Notes: generated from the letters alone by a model not told the origin. DNA of 64,000 nucleotides from Brachycybe producta (GCA_036925085.1 JAUPFP010000016.1:768501-832500); one strand, 5' to 3'. Counted from the first letter of the stretch, positions 22,321-35,720 are shown. A program made the numbers and translations.

Positions 22321-22784
22321 TTTTCAAATAAAGTTTAACTTTATCGGAAAAAAGCATAATGAACAAAACTATCCTATTTAATGAATGCACTAAACCCGTG
22401 GTTTCCCAAGGGTGAGCAGCGGCACACACGTTTTTCTAGATGTGCTGATGATTAATTACAAAAAGAAATATTGTGCCGTGCGTAAAAATTATATGTGTGC
22501 AGTGAATATGGAAATAGGGATTAGAGGGCTGCCCCCCCCCCCTAATTTGACATTAAAATTAAAAAAAAAATAAATAGAATTTTTCTAAATTTCTTGCTTT
22601 TTCTAAAAAAATACTTTTTAATTATAAATAAAAGTTACATTGAAATGTTACAAACTTTTGCAGAAAAGATGGGGTGAGGGAATAAATCCTAGTGCTGCCT
22701 ATGCCACCGTATGTACAGTATGTGCAGCATTTCATTTCATTTTTTTTCTGTTCATTTTTTAGATGTTTGTTGCTCTTATACCTA
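22321..22784. other. Intergenic with hAT-like start
   Basis: GTGGTTTCCCAAGGGTGAGC at about 22399 resembles a hAT end; a C run and A-rich sequence follow. No gene seen. Confidence 0.35.
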
Positions 22785-23045
22785 GTACTCACCTGATAAT
22801 TTAAATGCATTTAAATAATAAACGTGTTCTACAGAGCCCCTTTGTAGGACAAACAAGCAATATGTCGAATTCAATTTATTCAGTTAATAATCTGAAAATA
22901 TTGAGTTAATACTTAAATGTAATATATAAACTATTGACAAAATATTGATTTAGTATTTCAATTTAAAATTTTAATAATAAAGTCAATTTTTATTTGGTGT
23001 TCACGTTCTTAACTGGATTCCATATAATTCACCTAAACACAAGGT
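22785..23045 (-). repeat. Three-copy dispersed repeat B (minus copy)
   Basis: Complement of 37553-37870 and 60763-61075; shared words include GAATTCGACATA, GTTTGTTTGTCCTTCAC, GGCTCTGTAGA and AAATGCATTTAAATTA. Confidence 0.7.
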
Positions 23046-23605
23046 ATAAGAAATGGCAACATTTTGACCTTGAACAGGTTTCCAAACCAAATTTGCGGCA
23101 ACATGTTATTTTGGCGATAATTTTCACCCACCCTTGAAGTATAAACAACCAAGGTTATAACCTGAACTCAGACCCGTAGCTCGCCAAAATCTTACCCCTA
23201 GGGTTAATAACTTTACCGAAGCCATATAACGCCTCATTATATATGATATAAAAATATCTATAGAGTTTCAAATGAACAACTTTGGTTACAAGTAACACAG
23301 TCACCAGAAAAAAGTAAATTTTGATTATTTTCAAATTTGAATAATTTCTTTTTAAAAAATCATTCTAAAAATATTCTATATTTAAATTAGTATATACAGT
23401 ATTATACTAATTTATGTGGTGTCAATTCATATGCCACTCATGAGAAACACACTCAAATTTTACTTTCAATCCTGAGATTGTCAATCCCACAATCATTGTC
23501 ATTGTGAAGTAGAATAAATTTTGCATAATAAACTATCTATAAAAAAAATTTCCAGCGAATAATAACTAAAAAAATGTAAAAATCCAAAGATTCCTAGAAA
23601 ACTAG

Positions 23606-23636
<31 letters not shown>

Positions 23637-24654
23637 GCACTGAAATAAAATGCTCAGAAAGAAAATTACTGTTGACTGTTAAAGTAGCCTAACTAAACAA
23701 TTCTTTCAATTCTAGATGTGAAATGATATTGAGCAGAGAAGAAAAAAAAAACACTAAAAAAAAAGGGGGGGGGGGCAAATGGTGGAAACCAAGAAATGAG
23801 TCTTGATTGATGACACAAGACATCCGGCCACCCGACCATTTCCGGACGGCGTTATAGCGCTTGCTTGCCAACCAAATTCCGGTTTGTATCCTTTTTGCCC
23901 AAAGGGAGAACAAGTCGAAAGAAAAAGAGGGATGTTTATTGCTTACACACTAACACCCACCCTGTCACATAAGAACTGGTGCTAAACTAAACCCCTAAAC
24001 ACACCCCCTCCCCTCCTCCCCCCCCCCCCGCTCTTTCTAGAAACGATGCAAGCCAAAGTAAAAATCTTATTACACAAACGGAATTCTATCTTGAGTGACC
24101 TCTGACCTCTTCCCCTGTTACATTCGTACACTAAAGAAGAAGAAGAAGAGAAACCCAAATTGCTCTAGGCAAAATAAGAGAGAGAAAAAAGGTCTTTTTT
24201 TATCATTGTTTAAAAAATATAAGATAGGAGTCACACATTTTAACTAGTTAGAGAAAAGTTTGTTGCAAATATAAAACAGGAAGCAACATTCCTTAAATAT
24301 TGCTCACAATACGCAATTCTATCTATAAAACAAAAACAAAAATATATACACTATATCATGATGATGTCAATAAAAATGTTTTATCAACATTTAGCCGCTA
24401 GAAGGCACCCCACACCACAAAAATACAGCAATTACAAAAGATAAAAAAAAATTAATATATTATATGGTGGCTAGTGCCATTTATTCAATTATTGATTTTC
24501 AGTTGATTCAATATGATATGGATGATGCATTTTGTATAGCTTAAACTTAAGACACCCCATTAACAGATAAAAGTTAATAGCGTACAATGATAGACACTAG
24601 AAAAAAAGCCCTTTTACAAATGATACAAGTAAGCACGCCCCCCCCCCTTAGATT
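23046..24654. other. Intergenic, low-complexity islands
   Basis: Contains a GAT trinucleotide run (23608-23636), a GC-richer unique stretch at about 23815-23985 (TCCGGCCACCCGACC...) and C/G runs. I see no gene. Confidence 0.4.
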
Positions 24655-24861
24655 AGGCAATCACTGCTAACATGTACCAGTCTATAAATTCTATATAAAG
24701 ATAATTATGTGAACCATATTCGGTCACACGGATAATTGAAACGATTTTCAACTTCCCTCGTTAGTGGCCTTTGAATAATAAAATAAACTATTTTAAGACA
24801 CTTTTTTAAAAGAAAATACAAATTAAATAGCACAATGTAATAAGAACTAAGTTAAGTTATT

Positions 24862-25051
24862 TTATTGTCGAAAAAGCGTCTACCGATCCCGGTCGGTTAG
24901 GACCCGGCATGGGGATGGGCAACCCCGGGCCCACTTGTGACCTACCGTGGACAAAACTGACCGATCGTGGTCAAAAGTGACTACGGGTGCCATAGGTTGG
25001 GTAACGGTAAAAAGAGTTACGCCTCAGGGGAGTAAACCCCCGACAATATTT
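24862..25051. repeat. GC-rich block with TATTGTCG terminal inverted repeats
   Basis: TATTGTCG near 24862 and its complement CGACAATA near 25044 bound a clearly GC-richer block that includes the tandem-like GACCTACCGTGGACAAAACT and GACCGATCGTGGTCAAAAGT. Class unknown; it may be a small DNA element. Confidence 0.4.
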
Positions 25052-25162
25052 GACTTATCTACTTTTTTTGATGAAAAAAATTAATAAATTATTAATCATT
25101 TTCAGATTCCAAAACTACAAAAATAAATAAATCACACTGATTTTCTTGTTGTTGTTTTTTTT

Positions 25163-25340
25163 TTGAAAGACTTTTCGACGACAAAATGAAGTCAAAAGTC
25201 GCTGGGCTGTCGTCGCAATGTACTTTCTATAGAAAGACGCCAAATCTTGGCCCACACTTAAAAGTCGCCTATGTGCCAAGATTGCCGTCCTTCCAAAACT
25301 GGAATTCATTTTGTCTCCAAAAAACTTTCAAAAATCTCTT
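25163..25340. mobile_element. Short palindromic MITE
   Basis: GAAAGACTTTTCGACGACAA at the left pairs imperfectly with TTCATTTTGTCTCCAAAAAA at the right; an inner pair is CGCCAAATCTTGGCCCACAC versus GTGCCAAGATTGCCG. Confidence 0.5.
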
Positions 25341-27715
25341 GTGGCTAGCAGCCACACTTTTTTTTTTACTTTTTTGAGTAAAATGAACAACATTTGAAAT
25401 TATTATTATTAAAAATTTCCTGTTTCTTTGAAATTTAAGTCTTAAAGCAACAAGAGTCGTCCCCTAGTATTAGTGAGCGTATAAATATAGCTCATTTTAA
25501 ACAAAATCGCTGCCTATATTTATTTAAGTTTCAATTAAATAAATAATCTTGCAATAAAGCAGGTGAGAAAGAAAAAACAAATCCACATTTTTTTCCTCTC
25601 CATCTTCAAATTTCAAATTATACAGTATTTCTCCCAACAAAATAAATCCACTCCCTTTAGCGGCCAAAGTGTCACTGAATAATAGAATATAGAAATGCCA
25701 TTTGTGTGTATTATGTTATTCAAAGTTAATTGTTGAGCTGATCGTGTCTAGTCAGAGGGCATAAGCCCCCCTCCCTCCACCCCTCCCCTCATCTATAAAT
25801 ATATAATAGACCTGTTTGCTTTAATATAGAAGATGATTAATTAATTCACTAATCATTTCCAACAAAAAAAGCTAAAGCTGCAACGACAACAACAATAAAA
25901 AAAAGCTCTAAACAGAAAAAAAAAATATGATGCATCAACGCCCGCCCTTCGGATAAGTAAAAAAACAAGTTGCAGATGTTACTTATGATTGGGAGGGTGG
26001 ATATATGACACAATATTGACCAATTCTAAAAATATATAAATAAGAAACACGTTTCGGTTTACAATTTTTTTTTATTCAAAAATAGCCATATTTTAATGCA
26101 TTGTTTTGAATAGATGTTGAAAAATATTCAAACGAAAATTTGGATCCCATCATACATTAGAATTTACTCAATTTCCGTATCAATAAAGTTGAAGATGTAA
26201 TTTACTCAGGCAATGTGAGTAATTTCTCACCAAGTGGCTTCTGTACCTACATGTATACGAGCTGGGGCAGACGGGCATTCCTATCTTTAACATTAGATTT
26301 TTAGATGTTTTTTTTTTGTAAAAAAAATTAAAATAACTTAAGAACGGGTTGAAAAACAACGAAGTGTCATCAGATAAAAATAATTAACACAACAAGCATG
26401 TGTTAGTTATCAATTTTTTAGTTTCTCAACCACAAATACGTTCAAAATTATCATCTCCAAATTAAAGAAATGCTGAGCTATCCACTCCACGTTTTGCTTA
26501 TAAAAACCCTTCTCAACAAATGTAAGTATTTTCTGGTGGTACACCTCACAAAATTTGAAGAAAAATTACGTAACATACAGAGAACTTATTCATTTTTATT
26601 CATAAAAAAATGAGGCAACTGCTCACAGTTTGAGCAAATCCTCATAACATGAGAAAGTTATCTCAGTTTAAGTAAAACTAAAATTTCTGAACCAGGGACA
26701 TCATTTTGTTGGGTGGTTATTACTACATGTATGTACACGAGTGGGGAAAGCCACACATGACCCACAATAACACACTAAAATTCACTCATCAATGTAAACG
26801 CACTAACTAGTATCCATTATATACAGTCCATTTTATTTAAGTTAACTTTCAATGAGTCGTTCACATTAAAGCAATTATACAGATGTTGCAGCACCCTGTA
26901 CCTGCAATGGTCCCTCCAACTGCCAAAAAGAACGAACGCCAAAAAAGCACACTCATTGACCTACACGATAAGGTGTTTCTCCGCCCCACAAAGTCTCAAT
27001 TGAAAAATCGATGCATACTAAATTCAAATAATTAGGAAGTTATGCAACATGCAATTTAAACCCAATGGCAGATGTTCTCTGTCATCACATCGATAATCGA
27101 TTCAATGAAACTTCTCTCTAAATATTAATTCCAAATTATATGAGAGGTGTAGATTTTTTTTTGTCAAACCACCACTTAAATACATAATAATTAAATCTCC
27201 TCCCACTACTTTATATATATATTTTTTACTCAAATACGAGCGTAATAGGTTTATAAACCTTCATAAACGTTATTTACAACAACAACAAAATCCCATTGTA
27301 TACAAAACTCTTTGTTTCATTGAAATCTAATCGTCCACAGTGTTAAAATGTTTAGATGTAAACTAAATACTCAAACCAATAACAAAATATAGTCATTTTC
27401 AAATGGCTTCTAGAATGATTTTGTCTTAAATTTGAATTTGAAAAATGACTCTGCAAGCAGTTAAAGACGGCATGTAGCCAAGGGACAAAACCTCCAATTT
27501 TAGCATGCGCAATGCATTGTCAAAATCTGAAGATAATAACCCAATAAAAACTAAAATACGATTTGAAGTAACTGAAATAATACATTACAAGAAAATTATA
27601 GGAGCCACATATAATACAATTTGCTAAAATTAAAATAAACTTTGAAAGATAGTATTTTATATTTAGGTATGATGTGTAAAATTATGAAAATAAAATGGCC
27701 AAAATTACAGCATGT
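25341..27715. other. Intergenic, no gene or clear element
   Basis: AT-rich sequence with A/T runs throughout; no convincing open frame. Confidence 0.45.
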
Positions 27716-27965
27716 TAAGCGGCGATCACTTTGGCAATATTTAAAGCAAGATTCACTGCAACGTGTCTTTGAATTAATTGTAATTGCCAATGTGATTAAT
27801 ACTCTTGCAAGACTTAAAAAGTGGTTTCTTGCACGCTGTCTTACCATCTTTGTTTTATGTTTTTGTTTTTGCAAAAAACCGTGCAAACGTTCACAGCATT
27901 CATTTGACTTATTTCTTGCACGGAATCTTGCGAGAAAAATACTCATTGAGTTGGCTGCTTTAGGC
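27716..27965. mobile_element. Palindromic MITE, TTGGCAATATTTAAAGC family, second copy
   Basis: CACTTTGGCAATATTTAAAG opens it and the middle TTGACTTATTTCTTGCACGG matches 14810-14840. The open frames on both strands here follow from the palindromic structure and are not genes. Confidence 0.6.
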
Positions 27966-28044
27966 TGCAAGTTTAGAGTCAAATTTCTGTTATAGTATTT
28001 TATTATTGATTGAAATAATCGATGCACTTTTTTACACTTGTAAG

Positions 28045-28301
28045 AGGTGTGTGACATTTGCTCTAAATTCACTTGCTTTAAAACCATTTGCTCTAGAATT
28101 ATTTTCACTAAAGGGACATTTGCCAGCTAATCAGCAGTCTGAATATGTCATTTGGCGTTAGTTTAATGCCTGTGGCACACAGAAGCTATATTTAAAATAC
28201 TCTACCGAAAGACGCTAAACCGTATGAAAAGAAAAAAAAAGTGGTTTTAGGGCAAATGTCCTGTTATGGCAAATGGCTTTAGTGGATGTGTCTTTAGGGA
28301 A
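28045..28301. repeat. CATTTGC-rich foldback next to the solo LTR
   Basis: TGACATTTGCTCTAAATTCA and CACTAAAGGGACATTTGCC at the left are mirrored by GGGCAAATGTCCTGTTATGG and GGCTTTAGTGGATG at the right. Confidence 0.45.
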
Positions 28302-29222
28302 TGTGACACCCTGTATCTGCATACTTGTGGAACACTCTGTAGAAGTTTGGCTTATTTCAGTATGGCACCCCATTGAGCACAGATGTCCAGAATTGGGTGG
28401 CCCGAATTCTTAGCAATTCGAGGAACCAAGACAAACCGTGTGAAATTGAAAAAAGAGTCCCGAAAATGCCTTTCCTTAAAAGGTAATATCCTCAGCCTAG
28501 GGCAATGATTGGCCCAGTTGGCCTGTCATTGAGCCTTGAGGTGACAGTTACCCCTTCCTTGAGACAGAACGAAAGTGCTGTGCCACTTATGTTTGAGGAG
28601 TTCCGAATAGAAATTCGAAGAGAACAGTACGAGTTTTAGAGTTTGAATATTCTGTTCTAGAGTAAACAAAGTGTGAAGTTTCAGAGAGTAATTCTGAAAC
28701 TTAAGAGTGAATGTCATATTCAAGTATTTAGTATAAAATTGTATTGTCAATTTAAAGGATTATAACTATGTAATCGTACAAAGTTGTTATATATATATAT
28801 ATATATATAACCTTTTATACCTCATAAAAGTGTTGTGTTAGTTCATTTTCCTACAGGGAAAATAACGAAGGCAGAGACTTTAAACTACATCTGCAGCACC
28901 AATAGAGGCACTCAGAAACCCTCTGAGTCCCTCAGACCAGGCTGAAGAGGACCAGGATCATGTAAGTTTGTTATGCATATATACTGAAGATTCCAGAGTC
29001 GAGACTGAGTGTGTTCCTACTCAAGGAGTGAGAAGGGCCACGTTCGGCACCGGCTAAAACAGAAAGGTCTTTTTGTGGGCCTTTTAAAACGACTGTACGT
29101 GAGAGACTGTGTGCTCGGTAAAGTGCCTGAACTATCAGAATGTTGCGTGTGGTTAAACCAGGGGCTGGTTCAGAGCCAGCACCATTACATAGTGGTGGTG
29201 CCAAAGGGCTAGCCTCGTCACA
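28302..29222 (+). mobile_element. Solo LTR, family 1, plus-strand copy
   Basis: TGTGACACCCTGTATCTGCA to ...CTCGTCACA, with GGAA on both sides (28298-28301, 29223-29226). Homologous to the nested LTR at 4244-5012. A TA microsatellite (28791-28809) has expanded within it. Confidence 0.75.
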
Positions 29223-30742
29223 GGAAAATGTCTATATCCCACTGGTAAGTACTTTTTTTTTCTGAAAACCATGCTGAAATTTAAAAAAAAATATTTAAGC
29301 AAATTTATGCACAAGTAACAAAATATGAAGAAGACGTATTCGACAGCAGCAAGCTTAACATACAATTTGCATACTACTTTAAAATAGACATTCATTGCCA
29401 AAAAAAATGAAAAACATAATAATCCCAACCCTAGCCCATAATCGTAAAAAAAACCAAAAATGTCGTTTCTTGTGTATTGTATTCAAAACGTAAAAGCTTT
29501 TTTTTTTTTAAAAAAAAAGAAACGTCTAAAGTGGATGAAACGAGATGAAATGGATGACAATGAACACCATGGTAAAATTTTCACTGCAGTATTCATCATC
29601 GAGAAACCAAATTGGTCATCCCCTTCGTCCATATAGACCGTAGCTACCCCTATCCCCCCCCCCTTTTATAAGTGTCGCAGCCGTACCGTCATTGGCTAAA
29701 CCACACGACTGTTCAATTTCACTCATTACAATGAATCAAAACCCAACCAAGGTCGTCACTAAAAGAACCAATCAAAAAAGATTCTAAGAAAGATTTAATA
29801 GACAGAACGATGCTTGACAGAGAAAATGGAGAAAGAGAAAAATAAATCATATTTCATTTTAACTATACCACTAGAATAAACTGCTACAAGCTTTTTTTTC
29901 AAGCTAAGTTTCTTAAATTATTTTATAAATTCATTGTACAAATTAATATTCCATTTCCTTCTGTTCATATGGAACTTTTTAGAAAAAGATTTAAAACATG
30001 TTTACATTGTATAGCTTAATTTGTATTTTATTTATACAGAGTGCTACAAAACAAATGAGCCACTTTTAAATCAGCCACACAATTAAAGCTAAATGTACAG
30101 TGTTCAAACTTTACATAATCATTTAACATTTATACAATTATACATGTCTCAAAAAATTTACACGCACTTTGGTTGTAAATAAGTGCCATGTTTATTTTTG
30201 TAAATCTGATTTAATAATTTTATAACTTAGAATAAGTGTTACAATAAAAAATTAGATATAAATGCATTGTATGTTTTATGTTTAAAGGAGGCATTATTTG
30301 TCAAAAGTTCAAAATGTTCTCTATTCTAGTCAAGGCATTACTAACATGGTTAATAAACTGATCTGCAAACATCAATGAACGCATCTCCCCTGTAAATGTG
30401 CCACAATTCACTTTGATTTCTTGCTAAAATTGTATAAATGGGAAGAAATAAAAGAGAATTGTCGCAAAATTGCAAAAGTCTTAATTGATGCTTGCAGGTT
30501 AGTTTTTCACCAATGTCAGCAATTAATTAATTGTAAATTTGTAACATAACGCTCAGCTTAGTAAAAGGTTATATATAGTATATATGAAAGAGTTGTCTGT
30601 GAAAGCTTACTAACATTTAAATTGAATTGCATAAATTTCGGCAATTACAATAAAAGCCCTGAGTTGTATACAGGTACGTCGGAACGGGTTATAGGCTATA
30701 TTATTATTAAAAACAAATATAGTGTTCGGTGAGCAATCATTA

Positions 30743-30746
<4 letters not shown>
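29223..30746. other. Intergenic, no gene seen
   Basis: AT-rich; no element boundary recognised. Confidence 0.4.

Positions 30747-30811
<65 letters not shown>
30747..30811. repeat. TA microsatellite
   Basis: About 30 uninterrupted AT units directly before the Helitron-like element; the flanking Ile/Tyr frames are its translation. Confidence 0.95.
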
Positions 30812-30820
<9 letters not shown>

Positions 30821-31280
30821 TTTCTCAAGGTCAACTATATGTTGCACACTCCCCATCCAAGAACCGCATGAAATTAAATTGGAGAGGGGGAAAAAAGGTT
30901 GGAAAGTGTAGGGGGAGAGAGAGAGAGAAACGTGGAGGGAGGAAAAAGGGGGAAGGGGTGACTGAAATTGAAATGAACGGAGTAAAAAAGGAACAAACGA
31001 CGCGCATGCGCACATCAGAGAAAATGAAAAACTCATTTTCTCTTTCAAATATAAAAAAGGGAGGGGATAAGAGTAGCAAAATTAAACTACAGTTTATCAC
31101 AGGCAATTGTGCCCAGCATTAGAATTTCTGTTGCTCAGCCCTTTTATGAACGTCATCATTTCTAATTGGATTTGTTACATGGTCTGACGCCATTAAAGGG
31201 CGGAGGAAAAGAAATTCTAATGCTGGGCACAATTGCCTGTGAATTTTCATCCCGTCATTTATGACGTGTTACCCCACTAA
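30812..31280 (+). mobile_element. Helitron-like element (copy iv, long form)
   Basis: Contains CTCAAGGTCAACTATATGTT, the GA-rich middle, the inner inverted repeat (31102-31238), and a 3' hairpin followed by CTAA (31277-31280) before T. Its 5' part is replaced by the TA microsatellite. Confidence 0.7.
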
Positions 31281-32689
31281 TATATATATATAAATATATT
31301 TTTTTTAAAAAAGTATGACATTCACTTAAATATATTTATTAAATATTTGTAAAAATTTTAAATTAAAGATAAACTATCCTAAGATGGGCTCCACTGCTAG
31401 TGCTTTGATGTAATGCTCTTATATCTAATCTTCTTGTAAAATTACACTAAAAGTGGCAGTTACTAATTTAATTTGTTTTCCTCATCCCTAGTTAATTATT
31501 ATCTTCTGTTCATTTGTAATTTGTCTGTAATGTTATTCGACAATAGAATTAATTCACTTTCAAAAAAAATTTGTGCACAAAAATCGTATTGTTTTATTTA
31601 ATACATACATTTTTCCTAAACATCAAGGCAAATTAAGAAAAATTATTTTATTGGTTTTATAATTTATGGTTTTGATAATTATTTATAAATTTTGCATATT
31701 TTGCCACCAAATGCCACACACAGATTTTCACAGCAGTTTGCTGAGAATACTTTTTTATTCCTATTCAAACATGGCTAAATTCTCATCAAAATATTTTCCA
31801 CCAGTTTACAAATAATAAAAAAAAACCTGATTATAATAAGCAAGATTACTTTCAATAATAAGAATAGAAATCCTATATAGAATTTTTTTTATTCTACCCT
31901 CAAACAACCAAAAAAAACCCTATCCACACCACCCACATTGAAATTAAATAAAAACCTATTTTGAGCTACAAAAAATAAAAGCATTCATCACTACAGACTT
32001 CATTTACATATTTACATAAAAGTGTTATTTACACATCGATTGAATTTCATTTCTTGCTAAAGATGTTTAAAAAAAACACATCCTCTAAAATAGCAAACAA
32101 GAAGAAGAAAAAAAAAACGACTACGTTTTCTCATTACACAAAAGGTTAGAAAAAGAAGCAAAAAAAAAAGCTGTGTATCAAAGGAGTAAAAATGACAATT
32201 CCGTTCTTTGGAGGCGTGGTCGCCATTTTACTTTTGACACTAAACTAAAAAAAGATTTCTTTTCTAAAAAAAACCATCAAGAGATGAAATTCAGTAATAT
32301 ACAAAAAAAATCCGACCTTTTAATAATGAAAAAGAAATTCTATATGGTTTATCAAAGCCTTTTCTCACCACCATAAAAAATGTTTACTTTCAAAAAAAAT
32401 TATTTAAAAAAAGGGGACAACAAACACAAATATAAAAAAGGGCGTTATAAAGGTTATAATATATCAGGTTAGATTATTCTATATATAGAAAATAATATTA
32501 AAAAAAAATTCAACAATACTGAGAAAAAAAAATGAAATATTCAGGAAACTAGAAAAATATCAAACTCGAAACTCTCTACATGAGATCTACAGAATGTAAC
32601 AAAAATAAGTTCCAACCATTCATCCCATGATGATGAGCTTTTATTAAAATCATCAAATACGACGTCTAAAATTAATTTTCATTATCTTT
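31281..32689. other. Intergenic, no gene seen
   Basis: Very A/T-rich, with many A runs. Confidence 0.4.
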
Positions 32690-33150
32690 ATTCAATTCAA
32701 TTCATTCAATCCAATCAAGTACACCTGCAACCAGCTCGAGAGCCATGTGGCAGGGTTGAACAATTCCCAATCAGAAATGGTTGTCACTGAGACGAGGCAT
32801 AGACATTCATCGTTAAATCGAACTCGTCCTAAAACAGAACTATGTGATGAAAGAGCATTCCATGGTCTAAATACATTTGGAAAGAAAGGCCACAAATATA
32901 CATCAGTTCTGGCTTCCATTTCTCTAATAGCCTTTGGATGGCCATTTCTACATATACTGGGGTTTCTAGTAAGAATTCCATTTAACAATGATCTGTTGTC
33001 TGGAACTAGCAAGCGTTCAAGAAGGGCAAGGCTTTGTTCAGCTCTATGGTTTGCTAGTGATTCCAACTGAAGTTCACCTAGCATGAGGGTCACACTGTCA
33101 AGAGTGCATGTATTTACCTTTAATGGATCTTGCAGCCCTATGCTGTGCCT
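32690..33150 (-). mobile_element. 5'-truncated LINE (CR1/L2/jockey-like), 3' end
   Basis: The minus-strand frame 32692-33093 encodes the C terminus of a non-LTR reverse transcriptase, including ARTDVYLWPFFPN followed by RPWNAL, and before it a LESLANHRAEQSLALLERLL block. The copy ends at a CAATTCA-type tandem tail near 32690, as in the related copy at 47932. It is 5'-truncated and has no catalytic region. Confidence 0.7.
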
Positions 33151-33397
33151 TTTCTTTTCTGTTTAGATTAAGTTGGTTAACAAAAAAATAGCAAATGTTT
33201 TAATTTTTTTTTTTCAATTTCTGCAATGGTTTAATTTTTACAAGCTTTTATTTAAGTTAAGATGACGGTTGTCCATTTTGCGTTTTAAACTAAAAATATA
33301 TTTATTTTCTCACCCTTACAGATTAGTAGATTTGTAAAAGGATTTATAGATTTCTTTTGGATGTATTTTCCATTTTATCTGTTTGTTACACTCTAAA

Positions 33398-33706
33398 GGC
33401 TTAGTACACACTGGGATACTTTGTGACAAAACAATGTTTAGCGACTAGATCGCAACTGTCGCAAAACAAGTTTCTGGTTTCCCATCAGAATGGAAAACAC
33501 TTAAACAATGGTATTCAAGAGTGAACGTTTTCTAAAACATGTTCTCTGTCTGAAGGATCGAGTGAAACTGAGTTTAGGTGTAGACACGGAACAATGTTTC
33601 GAGACTGTATCGTGTTTATCGATTCTGTCCCACAAAACAATGTATCGCGACAACCTTGCGACAATGTTTCGCCACAAAGTATCCTAGTTTGTATTGGCTT
33701 TTGTAA
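33398..33706. mobile_element. Palindromic MITE
   Basis: GGCTTAGTACACACTGGGAT at the left pairs with ATCCTAGTTTGTATTGGCTT at the right; the arms continue with TACTTTGTG(A/G)C(A/G)AAACA. Confidence 0.65.
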
Positions 33707-35369
33707 ATAGGCGCCTATTGGCATAAACAGTTAGGTTAGAAATGCCGATGCCAATATACACATTTAAAACCCTTAACTATAGCGCCTGTTGAACACAATC
33801 AGTTTGCCATTGTATTAGTCTATTCCTAGAAATTATTAAAATAATTCAGACCCTATTAGTTTACTCAGTTTACAATTTAAGTTAAAGATCAACTGAAGTT
33901 CACACATTGACTCAAATGTTTAGTTTGTTTGTTTGTTCAGTTTAAGAAATTTTATAAGCAGCCATTGTCAAATATGCAAATGAAAGAGAATAGTAGAATT
34001 GAACTCTGGTTAATCAGGATTTTTAACTAAAATAAAAAGAACAAATTTATTTGTAACATCCCAAAAAAAAAATTCAAAAAATCGCCACATTTTTAAACTA
34101 CCACTAAAATAGTTATTTAAAATAACAACATAAAAATCCTCTTCTAGTTTTTAAAATGATTTCAATAATTTCTTAACGTTATTTTTAAAATTATTCCAGC
34201 ATAATTAAAAATCTAATGGATTTTATACGATGTGAAACAACATTTTAATAGCTATTTCAATAACTATTTTTCAATTACTTTTACACGTACCAAAAAAAAA
34301 AAAAATTAAGAATCCCATTAACAAAATTTCACCATTTTAAAAAGGGCCATTTTTACATTTGAAAAATAAAACTTATTTTCTTCCATTTTTTCTAGTTATT
34401 CCAAGTCTCCAATTTTATATTATTATTAAAGTGTCAATGTCTTTTACGCATGCATCATTTTTCTATGCCCTTATACAGATATTACTAAGAAAATGAAGAA
34501 ATAAAAAATCGATAAATCCATGAAGGAGGAGCACAATAGACTTTTCTGCACCATTCCGTACGTTATGTTTAAGGACCATTCCCAACCATCACCACCACCA
34601 CCAATACACATACTGAAAGAAGGCAGATTCGAAGTCTTAGAAGAGAGAAAAAAAGAGGGATGGATGTCTACAGTGTACATATAAAGCCCTATCATGAGTG
34701 GGTAACAAACATTGCAAAGCATCAACCCCATCATCACCATCATCATCATCACCATCATCAACATTGAATGATGATTTCACTCTCTCTTTTTCAGCAGAAA
34801 AGAAAAACCCTCTCATTCTCTATTGGATGAATAGGGAAGGAATGCTTGTGTGTGTTTGTATTATGATAGCGCGGCTTAGCCACCACCACTACCATCACCA
34901 CCGCCACTTATATAATGTTGGTCTTTCGTTGAGAGACCGCTAACAAAAAAGATAAGCTGATTGGACAATGTGTGTGTGTGTGTGCATCAAATTATTACAG
35001 TCTTTTTCCATAATAATGTCTTTAACAACAGTCCACATATGGAATCTCTTTAGTAGAAAAGTTCTCTTTTAAATATTTTAGCAAATCTTAAAAGGAAAAA
35101 AAAGCTTCATCCATTAAAAAAAGGATTTTTTTAAACAAACAAAAAATTGAAGAAAAAAAAAACCCAGCATGTAGTAAATAATCTGTCATATGCACTTTGG
35201 TGAGTACATTTTTGTTGTGTTATTTATTATTTATTTTTTGTTGTTGTTGTCTTTATTATGTTTCTATAAACGATTTATAAGCAACCATTGTAAAATAATC
35301 TACAAATGAAAAAAAATAATTAATACAATAGAATAGAACTCTGATTATTCTGTGTTTCAAAAGCAATTC
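33707..35369. other. Intergenic, no gene seen
   Basis: Contains a CATCAT/CACCAT trinucleotide run at about 34725-34762 and a possible eroded foldback A fragment at about 34140-34200. The His-rich open frame here is the microsatellite. Confidence 0.4.
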
Positions 35370-35720
35370 TTAACATGGTTTATGAACAAGCTGTTTTTCG
35401 AAATTTTTCATTATTCCGTATTTCAGAGGAGCAAAATTAAGAGAAACTAGAAGGATACTTTCCAAATCAATTAAGGATATTTTAATGTTTTTAATCTTTC
35501 AAAAATGAACTTTGTAACAAACAAATTTTATTTAAAAAATATTGTCAGTTAAGTGTCTTCTGGTTAAAGTCGGGGTCATTTTAAAACTCATAAAAACTTA
35601 TTTTGAAAGATTACAGCATTAAAATAGGACTCTTAAGTGATTGAGCTACCACTCTTCTAGGTTCTAAAACACATACAGTTTCACTTCATTTTGCTTTTAC
35701 ACTTAAAAATCACATTTAAC
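35370..35720. mobile_element. Foldback family A, copy
   Basis: Carries GGTTTATGAACAAGCTG, GAGAAACTAGAAGGATACTT and the mirrored GATTGAGCTACCACTCTTCT arm; a second, shorter fragment follows at about 35740-35950. Confidence 0.65.

Noticed and set aside
27596-28108. 170-residue open frame on the minus strand and a 117-residue one opposite
   Set aside because: They lie over a palindromic MITE present at 14650 as well; no protein family resemblance.
30610-30911. Frames full of alternating Ile-Tyr
   Set aside because: Translation of the TA microsatellite.
34698-34943. Ser/His-rich 81-residue frame
   Set aside because: Arises from CATCAT and CACCAC trinucleotide runs; no splice context or domain.
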